Part shown: piece after piece, positions 1 through 9,681 of the stretch
Numbering within the stretch: the first letter of the stretch is position 1
How the letters are laid out: the number at the start of each line of letters is the position of its first letter
From: Hymenoscyphus infarciens
Taxonomy: Eukaryota; Ascomycota; Leotiomycetes; Helotiales; Helotiaceae
DNA: 64,000 nucleotides
Direction of reading: 5' to 3'
NCBI GenBank assembly: GCA_001414345.1
Contig: LLCB01000228.1
Coordinates: 1 to 64,000 of the forward strand
The notes under the pieces: model-generated
What the model was told of the DNA's origin: nothing
The model's input: only the letters and a program-made list of their open reading frames with translations
The model's database searches: none
Translations under genes and position numbers: made by a program

Positions 1-46
1 CCCCCATCCTCCTCCACCTCCTCCACCTCCTCCTCCACCTCCCCCC
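1..46. repeat. CCTCCA-rich pyrimidine tract upstream of EBP gene
   Basis: An imperfect CCT/CCA tract with almost no purines on this strand. It ends about 40 bases before the ATG at 85, so it is probably the pyrimidine-rich promoter or leader common in fungal genes. Confidence 0.5.
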
Positions 47-84
47 AATTGAAGACATACCTACACCACCCACCCACCGCAACA

Positions 85-1017
85 ATGGAAGCCGCTTTCC
101 AATCCCTCAACGTCTCGGCGCCCTCCCCACTCATGATCACCGATCACCCCTACTATCCCATCCAAGTCGAAATCGCCAGCTACCTCGCGAACGAATGGTC
201 GATGCAAGTGCTCCTCGCCCTCTTCTCTGCCATCTGCGCGGCCGTCTTGGTTGGCACATTGCTTACCGTCAATCGCCTCCATCCCGGACTCCCTGGCAGA
301 GAGAAGGCTGCGATTTGGTGGTTCGTACTCTCAGGATGCATTCATCTCTTCTTCGAAGGCTATTTCTCACTCAATCACACGAGGATGGGGCCAGCGCAGG
401 ACTTGTTTGGACAATTGTGGAAGGAGTATGCCTTGAGTGATTCGAGGTATTTGACCTCGGATCCATTTGTGCTTTGCATGGAAACGGTGACTGCGGTAAG
501 TCCAGCCGCTTCCCAACTGCTGCGACTATGAATTTTGTTTATCTGTGAGACAATTGGCTGATTCTTTGCTTTTTTTTCCCCTGGATAGTTCACTTGGGGC
601 CCTGTCTGCTTCTTCGTCGCAGCTTTCATCACTACCTCCCACCCTCTCCGTCACCCTCTACAAATCATCGTCTGCGTGGGACAAATCTATGGATTGATTC
701 TTTACTATGCTACGAGCATGTTTGATCACTACTACAAGGCGGTCACCTATAGTCGTCCGGAATTCTTGTATTTCTGGGGTTACTACTTTTTCATGAACTT
801 TATCTGGATGGTTTTCCCCGGTAGTAAGTTCCCCTATCTCTTTTCTCCCTCATTACAGGGATTATTATGTCTATGGAATTGGAATAATGCTAATATTCTA
901 TGAATAGTTTTACTCGTCAGCAGCGTCCGAACCATCGCCAAAGCTTTCGCCAAGCTCGAGAAGTTGGAGGGCAAGTCGAACAAGGGCGGAAAGGTCAATG
1001 GGAAGAAGAGCAACTAG
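85..1017 (+). CDS. EBP (emopamil-binding) family protein, sterol delta8-delta7 isomerase-like
   Basis: Three exons (85-495, 589-823, 908-1017) give 251 aa. Introns have GTAAGT donors and TAG acceptors and keep the frame. Four to five hydrophobic segments are visible. Motifs of the EBP/EXPERA family are present: CIHLFFEGYF near residue 95 (His and Glu three residues apart), METVTAFTWGP across the first junction, and GYYFFMNFIWMVFPG near residue 205. The C-terminus is short and Lys-rich (KSNKGGKVNGKKSN), as in ER-retained proteins. Family knowledge: EBP proteins isomerise the delta8 double bond of sterols in the ER. Most fungi use ERG2 for that step, so the actual role here is uncertain. The ATG at 85 was chosen because upstream in-frame sequence has no ATG and is low-complexity leader. 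Confidence 0.85.
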
Positions 1018-1719
1018 ACGATGCGTCTACATACATACAGATGAGAAGCTCTACGCGGAACTGGAAAGGTGGGGGTGATCGATTGTGGATAGCTATGCGC
1101 CTCTTGACGTCGATCGTTGTATAGACATGAGATAAGGGGATTTGGTGCTAGGAATTCAGCCCTTTGTTTTTTCGCGGAGGGCACTTTTGATACCACCAAA
1201 ACCTGCTTTAAGAAGTTCTTGGGTAAGTAGATGACTTTTTCTTGTTAAGCAGATGCACTATATTATATGTATTAGATATAGAATAGACAGAGAGAGAGAG
1301 AGGAAAATCAAACAGTTTAGATACCCTGGGGGGATTTCTTGATTGGGTGTTTTCCTTTCTTATATGGTTTACTGTCATCATGTTTTGGTAGTTTCTAGTG
1401 GGTCCTACTTTGGTAATATTCCAAGTCTTCTTGCGATTTTTAACGATGGTGGCAGTAAACAGCTCTTGGTGTGAACAATTCCGCACATTGGCCTACATGG
1501 TTTAAAACGATTGGCCCAAATATTCATATTCTCCATGGTTTACGACAAGGAGTGTTATCTGCTTCCGCATTTGTTGATCCATCGTCATTTTATCGGGCTC
1601 GATGTTTTTTTCTCTCAGCTTCGCTGACATCTCTATCGTCTTCCCCACACTTTTTTTTTCTTCTTCTTGGGTAACCGCAACGAACGACGGGAGAGTGGTG
1701 TGTCGTCGAGAACCTGGAG

Positions 1720-1783
1720 GCTGAGCTGAGTTGAGCTGAGTTGAGTTGAGTTGAGTTGAGCTGTGTTGAGCTGTGTTGAGCTA
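1720..1783. repeat. Pentanucleotide array TTGAG/CTGAG/TTGTG
   Basis: About 12 imperfect copies of a 5-bp unit (GTTGA, GCTGA, GCTGTGTTGA variants). It is a microsatellite and encodes nothing convincing. Confidence 0.85.
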
Positions 1784-1958
1784 CTTAATAACCTTAAGTC
1801 TTGAGCTTGTGAAAGTGGCTTTGCGGCATTGGTACTGTACTGTATCTGTATCTGATCGCGATGTAACCAAGTCCCAACCTCCTCTCCTCTTGGTCTCTGT
1901 TGTTAGGTTTAGATCTCTATCTCTACCTATGTTGGAAGGGCGACGAGGGGAGGTTGTA

Positions 1959-2014
1959 GCTTTGGCTTTGGCTTTGGCTTTGGCTTTGGCTTTGGCTTTG
2001 GCTTTGGCTTTGGC
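1959..2014. repeat. Perfect hexanucleotide array (GCTTTG)n
   Basis: About nine uninterrupted copies of GCTTTG. The run of alternating Ala-Leu codons in the + frame comes from this array and does not indicate a protein. Confidence 0.95.
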
Positions 2015-2038
2015 GTCTGGTGTTATGATTTAGTAGCT

Positions 2039-2131
2039 TGGATTGGCAGCTTGAATTGGCAGCTTGAATTGGCAGCTTGAATTAAGGAGTTGTGCTAATG
2101 AGGGAGTTGTGCTAATGAGTTGTGCTAATGA
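2039..2131. repeat. Two further short arrays (GAATTGGCAGCTT and AGTTGTGCTAATGAG)
   Basis: Around 2039-2085 a 13-bp unit GAATTGGCAGCTT occurs about three to four times. It is followed at about 2088-2130 by three copies of AGTTGTGCTAATGAG, one truncated. They directly follow the GCTTTG array. Confidence 0.8.
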
Positions 2132-2420
2132 GGGGGTAGAAGTGAGAAAGAGTGAAGTTGGGTCGAGTCAGAAAAAGCACGCTTTTTTGGTTCCTGAAGA
2201 TCGGTCACGTGGGGATACCTTGGCAGACGTCACGAGCTGTTTTTGTTTGGTTCCTGAACACAAAGCCAAGCACAACAAGCTTCTCTCTGCCTTGGTTGGA
2301 GGGAAAGAGCATCACTGTGACGATGGGAAAGTACCCAACCTTGCGAGCTTAGATCGGCATGTACTTGTATTTTGGAGAAGCCCGTAAGCAAAAAGGAAAG
2401 TTCGCTCCGGCGTAGGTCTC

Positions 2421-2446
2421 TCTTCTTCTTCTTCTTCTTCTTCTTC
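2421..2446. repeat. (TTC)n microsatellite in phosphatase leader
   Basis: About eight TTC units lie 70 bases upstream of the ATG at 2514, within a strongly pyrimidine-rich leader typical of fungal core promoters. Confidence 0.8.
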
Positions 2447-2513
2447 CTCTCCTCTCTCTCTATCCAGCCCCTTCTCTTGCTATTGAATTGCTTCACCTGC
2501 TTGAATTCTCATC

Positions 2514-3956
2514 ATGTATTCCTCACTCCCTGTCCTCTCAATCTCCCTCGTTCTCTCTTCATCGGGAGTCCTCGCTCATACACCCAACTCCTACTCCTTC
2601 GACCCTTTAAAACACCTCGCAGGCGTAGCTCCTCCATTCGATCCCCTCGATCCCCCTCTCGATCCGGCTCCCCCTCAAGGTTGCAACGTAACACGAGCCG
2701 CCTATCTCGTCCGACACGCAGCCATCTTCGCAAACGACTTTGACTACGAAGAATATATCGAGCCCTTTGTGCAAAAGCTCGCCAATACAACAGTAGATTG
2801 GTCCAAGATCCCTGATCTCTCGTTCCTAGCAACATGGAAGAATCCCATTACCGACGCGGAGCAGGAAATGCTTACCAGAAGTGGGAAGTTGGAAGCTACG
2901 AGGTTGGGTGTTGATATTGCGCAGAGATATCAGAGTTTGAGGACCCCGAAGAAGATTTGGACGAGTACGGCGGAGAGGACTGTTAAGAGTGCTAAGAGTT
3001 TGAGTTGGGGGTTGGCGGATGATGCGGGGGAGGTGGAGGTTGTGGAGATTTCGGAGGGGAAGAAGGAGGGGGCGGATAGCTTGACGCCTTATGGGAGTTG
3101 TGATGCATACAGCTCGAGTGCTGGGAGTGATCAATCATCCGTAAGTTCCCTTTTTCTACATCCCCATCCCCAAAAAAACCCCGTGTGATCGCCCATCTAA
3201 CATAAACAGGATTTCCAAAAAGTGTATACAGCACCAGTAAAATCACGCTTTAATGCCGAAGCCCCAGTCTTCAACTTCACCACAAAAGACATTTACGCCA
3301 TCTCCCTCCTCTGCGGATATGAAACCGTGATCCGAGGCTCGTCACCCTTTTGCTCTCTCGATCTGCTGTCTCCAAATGAGTGGTTGGGTTTCGAATATGC
3401 GAATGACGTGCAATACCATTATAACACCGGTTATGGAAATCCCGCCTCGGGAGCGATTGGATTCCCTTGGGTGAACGCTACATTTCAAACCTTGATGTCT
3501 GAACAGAATAATCAATCGAATTCAACAACAGACCAAGATCTTTATATTTCCTTCACGCACCGAGAACTCCCTCCCACCGTTTTGGTAGCACTTGGGCTAT
3601 TCAACAACTCAGCGTTCTCCGGGGCAAACAACATCAACGGTACCATGCCTACCGATCGTATCAACCATCGACGAGCATGGAAGAGTAGCAATATTCTCCA
3701 ATTCCTCACCAACGTCGCGGTGGAGAAGATGGAGTGTGACAGTTTTGCTTTCGATAAAGGAACTTATTATAGAGTTATGGTTAATGATTCGCCGCAGAGT
3801 TTGGATGGGTGTTCGGATGGGCCGGGCGAGAGTTGTAAGGGGGAGAGTATGAGTGCTTGGTTGAATGGGAGAGGGGAGGTGGTGGGCAAGTTTGGGGAGG
3901 TTTGTCAGGTTAGCTATGCGAATTCGACTGATGTTTTGGGGATTTATGGGAATTGA
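2514..3956 (+). CDS. Secreted histidine-acid-phosphatase-like protein with altered catalytic motifs
   Basis: Two exons (2514-3140 and 3210-3956; GTAAGT donor, ACAG acceptor) give 457 aa. Residues 1-21 form a signal peptide ending in GVLA. The histidine-phosphatase region starts with YLVRHAAIFANDFDYE near residue 64: the nucleophile RH is kept, but the usual RHGxRxP is RHAAIFAND. The later His-Asp proton-donor motif appears as SFTHRELPPT (about residue 320), HR in place of HD. Several Cys (GCNVT, LLCGYE, SPFCSLD, MECDSF, GESCKG, GEVCQV) fit a disulfide-bonded extracellular enzyme, and N-glycosylation sequons are frequent. I recall that a fungal branch of the acid phosphatase/phytase superfamily shares this RHA...HRE pattern, so this may be a subfamily trait and not decay. 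The substrate is not predictable. Confidence 0.8.
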
Positions 3957-4532
3957 GGGGGATAGGGAGGAGAGAGAATGGGGAGGAAATGGTGGGGGAG
4001 GGGTTATGGGATGGATGCTTTGATTCTGATGTTTATATTTTAGGGAAGGCAATGGAAAATAATCAAGTTTTAATTCTTTTTAATGATTCTTGAAGCCGAT
4101 TCGAGTCATCCGACTGGAATGAGGCGTTGTTGAGACTTGAGGTTGAAAGCTCCTTGGTGAATTGAACTCCGCATTCTCTCCTCAATATCCCGAGCAATGG
4201 TTGGTTACATCGAAAAGCTTAGCGCCCTTGCTAAGCTTGTACTGTCATATCATATTTTCTTTCCCACTCTTCAAGTCATGAGATTAGAGTGGTGGGGTGG
4301 TTGAGAATATCCCTTTGCGATTTTATTCCAATTTTAGAGGAGAGGGGAGAGAGGAGAGGGGGGGAGAGAGGAGAGGGGGGGAGAGGTAAGAGTCTATATA
4401 TTAATATTAAAACTCTATACTCTACTAAAAATCCACGAATTAATCCACGTAGTAAATATAAATATAAACATAAACATAAACATAAAGAGATATTCCTTTT
4501 CTCTCTCTATTTCTATTATATCCAGTGTGAGA
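3957..4532. other. 3' flank of phosphatase gene and start of AT-rich block
   Basis: No gene seen. GA-rich low-complexity sequence (4337-4386, GGAGAGAGGAGAGGGGG-type repeats) passes into AT-rich DNA with TAAACATAAACATAAACATAAA repeats near 4460. Confidence 0.6.
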
Positions 4533-4541
4533 AATGAGTAG

Positions 4542-4577
4542 AGTAGAGTAGAGTAATAGCTATTACTCTACTCTACT
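4542..4577. repeat. Perfect 36-bp palindrome of GAGTA units
   Basis: The sequence is self-complementary about an axis between 4559 and 4560 (centre AATAGCTATT), and its arms are made of AGAGT/ACTCT units. A further run of ACTCT units in the right-arm orientation lies at about 4968-4988, so 4533-4990 may be one foldback-like element. Confidence 0.85.
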
Positions 4578-4650
4578 TATAGTACTCTGAGTAACTCTGA
4601 GTAGTACTTTGAGTAGTACGGACCGATTCGGGCCGATTCGGGCTATGACT

Positions 4651-4694
4651 CGGAGTGGCGTCGGAGTGGCGTCGGAGTGGCGTCGGAGTGGCGT
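4651..4694. repeat. GC-rich 11-bp minisatellite CGGAGTGGCGT x4
   Basis: Four copies of CGGAGTGGCGT, preceded by two GGCCGATTCG-like copies (4625-4642). This is a GC-rich island of under 100 bases inside AT-rich sequence. Confidence 0.85.
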
Positions 4695-5333
4695 TCCCGG
4701 GCTGTCGAGATCTCCTCTCTACTCTATTTACTACGTAACTTCTTTAAAACTAGCCTTACTAAATTAGGTCTTAAATCTATAAAGAGAATAAGAATAAGAA
4801 GAAGAAGAATAAGAAGAAGAAGAAGAGTCTCGAGACTAAATAGACTAACTTTGCGAATAATTACTTTGTAATTTAGTCTCTCTATCTAATTATAGTATAT
4901 TACTTAAGAGTATTCCTCTAAGTACTCTAAGTAATTACGCTACTTTATTAACTAAAGTTGTCACGTATACTCTACTCTACTCTACTTGTATTAATCTAGG
5001 TAATACTTTAAGATTTAAGTATTTTATATTTAGACTAATAACTCTATCTTTTACTTAATCTCTGTAAATTAAAAGCTTTTAAATACGTTAGAAGCATTTT
5101 GTCTTAAACCTCTTTAATAGCTTTTATATTATTGTTTTTTTATAGAGCTAGATACTTTATTCTCTATTATTTATGTCTTTTCTCTTTTTTATAGAGGGGT
5201 TTTTTAGTTTTTGTTTTTGTTTTTGTTTGGAATTTATAGGGTATAAGCTATGATATGAAAATGATGTGAAAACGATTAGAACTCTAGTTATTAATTAATC
5301 GAGGATAGTAATAGAGAATAGTACGGTATTCTA

Positions 5334-5996
5334 TATATACTAAAAGTCGGAAACGACTAAATCGTAAATCGTAAATCGTAAATCGTAAAGTATTACTTTT
5401 TATAAGTATAAATATATATATTTTTTAATTTAAGTTCTCTCTCTCTTCTTCACCTCTCCCCTTCTCTAGACTAGATACTATAGGTAGTCTTAACTATAGC
5501 AACTAAATAGAGAATAGAGAGAGAAGACGAGTATTATATATATAGTAGTAATATCGCCTCCTTATTATCTATCTCTATTACCTAACTCTTATCTCGTATT
5601 ATTTTTATTATTTTTAGATAAATAAGAAAGAAGAGAGGAAGAGAGAAGAGAGGAAGAGGGAAAGAGTAGAGAGAATGTTTACTTTAAACTCCTCTTACCT
5701 ACGCTAGGATAAACCTTCCTCTAGAATGTTTACTACCTCTTACTCTCTTCTTTGCTTACTCTCTTACCTTACTCTTATTCTTCTCCCACTCTCTCCTACA
5801 CTCTCTTAGTATAAGTAATATATACCTAGGTAGAAGAATAAGATAGAAGAGTAAGAGAGTAAGAGAGTAAGAGAGTAAGAGAGTAAGAGAATAGGATAAT
5901 ATAATTTAAGATTTACTATATCTATTAACTTTTGTAATTTGCGATTTACGATTTACGATTTGCGATTTAGTCGTCGTTTCCGACTTTTGGTATATA
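5334..5996. mobile_element. 663-bp element with ~55-bp terminal inverted repeats
   Basis: The left end (5334-5390) reads TATATACTAAAAGTCGG, then AAACGAC, then four TAAATCG-type units. The right end (5934-5996) is its reverse complement: TATATACCAAAAGTCGG, AAACGAC plus an extra GAC, then the same TAAATCG units. AAAAGTCGGAAACGAC is identical in both arms. The interior has no ORF and holds GTAAGAGA repeats. TA-rich flanks would suit a TA-target DNA transposon, but no duplication can be proven. It is most likely a MITE or an eroded DNA transposon. Confidence 0.75.
5850..5891. repeat. (GTAAGAGA)n array
   Basis: About five copies of an 8-bp unit inside the inverted-repeat element, near its right end. 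Confidence 0.85.
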
Positions 5997-6167
5997 CGGG
6001 ACGCTCTAGATACGGACTAGTAGAGTATACGTTGTTTTGTTGTTTTGTTGTTTTGTTATTATTTATACTCTTTTAGACTTATTTTTATTTCTCTCTCGCG
6101 TTTGTTTTATTGCGGAAAATCTATGAAAAAGAATAAGAGAGAGAGAGAGAGAGAGAGTGATAGAATA

Positions 6168-6279
6168 GAGGAAGAAGAGGAAGAAGAGGAAGAAGAGGAA
6201 GAAGAGGAAGAAGAGGAAGAAGAGGAAGAAGAGGAAGAAGAGGAAGAAGAGGAAGAAGAGGAAGAAGAGGAAGAAGAGA
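6168..6279. repeat. (GAGGAAGAA)n purine minisatellite
   Basis: About twelve 9-bp copies, preceded by a (GA)n run at 6137-6158. This gives over 100 bases with only purines on the + strand. The polyglutamate ORF across it is an artefact of the repeat. Confidence 0.95.
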
Positions 6280-7400
6280 AGAGTGAAGAACTCTTAGATA
6301 TTTGAATCTATTGTTAAATAAAAGAAAGTCTTTATTCTAGAGTTTCCGAGGACGGATATCTTCTCTTAGCTTCCTTTTTTTAGTTTAGGTTTAGAGGTTT
6401 TTAATCTCTAGCTCATAAATAGTAAAAAGTGAAAAAATAGAGAAAGAGGAGAAGAGAGGAAGAACTCCTAATATTTGAATCTAAGCTCGGATATAGGTAA
6501 GTCTTAGTAAACCTAGATTTTCCAAGAACGTCTTTTCTTAGCACTTCCTTTTCTTAGTTTATAGAGCCTTTGATCTCTAGCTTATAGACTGGGTTTTCGT
6601 TTCGTTTTAGTTTGTGGATTTTTAGAGAGATTTAGTTTCGCCGAGCTTACGTGGGTTTCTTTATTAGTATATATAGTGTAGTATAGTGTGTTATAGTATA
6701 CTTAATCTATTAGAGTATGAATTAAACAAGAGAGAGAGAGAGATAGAAAACTTTATCTAGTAGATATAGAGTAAATGTAGAAATTAGATTAGATTTTTTA
6801 ACTTTAAGAATAGAAGAGCGAGAGCGAGGAAATATAAGAGTCTTTTTATTAGTAGTAGTATTCCTTTCTTGATTTATAAAGAATAGAATTATAGTAAGCG
6901 ATATAAAGAAGAAGAAGAAGATATAAGAGTATAGAGAGAATATAGAGAGAGAAGAGAGTAAGTGCGAGAGTAGAGTAAAAGAGTTAGTTACGAAGTATAT
7001 ATCAGCGTTAGAGATTATTAGCTTAGAGAGTTAAGAGTTATTAGTAAATAAACTTTATTATTAAGTTTTATCGCTTTTCGTCACATACACGTATTTGAGG
7101 CTATTTTGAGAATTTCTGTATTTGCTAGCTAGCTTCCAGTATCTCACTCTACACTCTCTTATATACCTTCTTTTTAGGCCAATTAGGAGGCTCCCTAAGC
7201 ATCTCACTAATATAAGGGTGAAAAGAGTGAGTACTATCAGCTATCGCACTTATTTAAGAGGCTAAAAAAGTACTAACTAATCCTAGCGAGCGTATCGCGA
7301 AGGGGTACGAGGGTAGGGTTAAAAAAGAGCTTAATACTAAATAAGACGTCAAAAGCGACAGGAAGTGTTGTTAGTAGAATAGAGGTTACTCGGCACGAGA

Positions 7401-7424
7401 GGAGGCATATATATATATGCCTCC
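7401..7424. repeat. 24-bp perfect palindrome GGAGGCAT..ATGCCTCC
   Basis: GGAGGCATATAT followed directly by its reverse complement. The same stretch includes an alternating TA core. Confidence 0.8.
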
Positions 7425-8085
7425 CCCCTGCTTAATAAGCTGATTCCTCAATTCACTATAAACCCTTTCCATTAATAAGTTAATAGAGAAATTCTAAGAT
7501 AGGTCTCTGCTAGGCACAACAGGGGCCGGCTTCGTTACGGTAAGAAGCGAGTTGTTGGTTACTCCCAACACCGGGATACTATTCGGTGAGGAAACATGTA
7601 GTTGGAATAATTGTGTTGCCACTTTCATTTTTAACCGGCACTAGAAATGAGGCGAAGTAAATTTGATAACTACCGAAGTTTTCCTTCTTCTTTTAGGAAG
7701 ATTAATTAGTGTTAGACCTTTGTTGGTTTATCCATTGCACCCTGGTATGCTCGGCTCTGTCATATCGCTGAGTCGATTTTCGTCAATAAGGCTACCCTGC
7801 AACGATTCTTTTTCAAACACCTCAAGCTTTTTTCTGCAGCTCATTGCATATGGTTACTTTTTCTCTCCAGCAGTTTACATGCTTTCGCCCTACCACCCTC
7901 GCGTGGGTGTATAGGAAAAATTTACGGAACTAGTCACCGGTAATAACGTGGAACTGATAGGTCGGTCACCGTTATAAGCCAGATCTTATCATAACTTTTA
8001 GTTTATATCCCAGTGCCTGTTATCTTCGTTTAGATGTAAAGAAAAGCTACATTTCCTGGATTCTAAATACCAAACAATCCGCGAA
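7425..8085. other. Gene-free stretch between AT-rich block and methyltransferase relic
   Basis: Base composition is less extreme here. An ORF at 7663-7914 has no recognisable features. Nothing is called. Confidence 0.5.
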
Positions 8086-9420
8086 ATGGAACCCGGAAGT
8101 GTTACACGATTGTTGAGAGAAATACAGGAAAACACGAACAAGTCTTTAGCCTACCTGGAGACACAACAATTTCCCGAACCAGACTTCTCGCACGGAGATA
8201 ATCTAGTTCCAATGATATCACTTCCACTTGAGATTGCAGCCAATAAAGATGTAGTAGTAGAATCCACCATTGAGTTGCATCATCTGCTGCTGGGTTCATT
8301 GGGGTTGCTACCCAGATCTCCGGAGAGGTGGGGCCCCATCGATCTATTTTTCAATAGACTTATATACTGACTAGTGAAAATTCGGTCTTAGCAATATCTC
8401 CTTTTGAGTTTGTAATATGTTTGCAAATACAAAATTGCGGAACTCGTCCCTCAAAAAGTGGTGATATCCCCTGCTCTTATGGCTTCAAAAAGAGGGCTGG
8501 AAGTCGGCGATACGACGCGGTTTCTCTGTGTAGCCACCGCTTATCATGTATTCGACGAACCTCAGGTTGGATACCTTGCTCATATAGCAGCGTCTAGGAT
8601 TCTGGTAGAAAACGAGATGCTGGAAGCATGGGTTATGAATATTGCCAGGGAGGTTTGGCCTTCTTGAACGAGGGTATTTACACCTGATCCAACAATAATT
8701 CAAGACCAAGGCTAGCTTCATCATTAGATGGTGGAGGTAACCGAAAGATGACCAGGAGCTGATGAACCTAACGAATCCTTATGTCTGAGATGGGGGCTTC
8801 TTATTACGTTCGCTCTGATTTTATCTACAGGGTTATTCTATCGCCAACAATACCGATGAAAATCCATTCGATTTGTTCAAAAAGGATTCCCAAAGGCAAC
8901 AACAATTCATTTGTGCCATGAATTACTCTCATCCCCGTACATCATACAACATGTGCCATTTAATCGGCAACTTTGATTTCGGCTTCGTCAAAAATGGCAC
9001 TATTGTTGATGTGGGAGGCTACATCGCAACAGCACGAAAATTCCTAGGCATCAAGTGTATCGTACAAGACCTCCCGGATACAATTTCTGGACTCGAAAGC
9101 CAAGCACCTGATTTTCGATGGATCCTTCACGACTGGTCAGACAAATAATGTGTCAGGATAGGGCAAACTTTGGTTCCTGCATTGAAGCATGGCGCAAACA
9201 TTGTCATAAATGACATCTGCATGCCACAACCTGGACAGTCAGGCATTTCTGCGGATCGAGCTTTGAGGTAAGAAATATATGGCTTGGGTCACAAAACTCG
9301 TTAACACGCATTTAGACACATGGATATCTCAATGAAGGCCTTCAACAACGCCCGAGAGCGTGATCTAGAAACTTGGGTGGTATTGTTTTTACGAGCAGAC
9401 CCTTGATTCTACTTGTTAGA
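8086..9420 (+). pseudogene. O-methyltransferase pseudogene (fungal secondary-metabolism type)
   Basis: Pieces of a class I SAM-dependent O-methyltransferase occur in order but in broken frames. They are an N-terminal helical part (8086-8370, ends at a stop), the dimerisation part (8458-8667, contains YHVFDEPQVGYLAHIAASR), then the catalytic half (8873 on) with the SAM motif shortened to IVDVGGYIATARKFLG, IKCIVQDLPDT, FRWILHDWSDK and ANIVINDICMPQPG. A stop codon follows WSDK at 9146, the glycine-rich loop has lost residues, and about 40 residues are missing before FRWILHDW. A still-normal intron (about 9269-9315, GTAAGA..TTTAG) precedes HMDISMKAFNNARERDLE. The family resembles methyltransferases of polyketide clusters. 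Inference: a dead member of a lost gene cluster, convergent with the P450 relic next door. Confidence 0.85.
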
Positions 9421-9681
9421 TCTCAGCATACTCCTAGGGGCTAGAATGGCAATCATTGTTGCCGAATGGTGCGAAACATAACTCTAAATCAGAATCATAG
9501 CCTCTATTAGTTTCATTCTAAGAGAGCTTCTTTCATTATGTGTTTACAGTTTAGGATATCGACCAGCTCCCTGAATCATATGGCCACCCTGAGACGGATC
9601 GAGGCTACAACCGTGAGAAAGATTATTTGAAAAACATTCGTCACTCCTGATCCTATAAATGGTGTTTGGATGCCTACTTAC

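Larger units (their letters stand above)
1018..2513. other. Intergenic region with several short tandem repeats
   Basis: No convincing gene. ORFs here encode low-complexity peptides read from repeats. The first part is the 3' flank of the EBP gene. From about 1720 to 2130 there are at least four unrelated tandem arrays, listed separately. The last 100 bases are the pyrimidine-rich leader of the phosphatase gene. Confidence 0.6.
4390..7480. other. Gene-free AT-rich, repeat-dense block (RIP-like)
   Basis: About 3 kb of TA-rich, CpG-poor sequence with no gene-like ORF on either strand. It contains palindromes, TCTCTAC/GAGTAGA arrays, purine-only runs and one clear inverted-repeat element. This is what RIP-mutated transposon islands look like in Pezizomycotina. 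No transposase or reverse-transcriptase frame can be recognised any more. Confidence 0.7.

Noticed and set aside
1773..2033. ORF with Ala-Leu repeats
   Set aside because: Direct translation of the GCTTTG array; no gene signals around it.
6045..6305. ORF with a run of over 40 Glu
   Set aside because: Direct translation of the GAGGAAGAA minisatellite in a gene-free AT-rich block.
7080..7400. Possible retroelement fragment
   Set aside because: A short reading frame looks protein-like, but stops are frequent and no diagnostic transposon motif is present.
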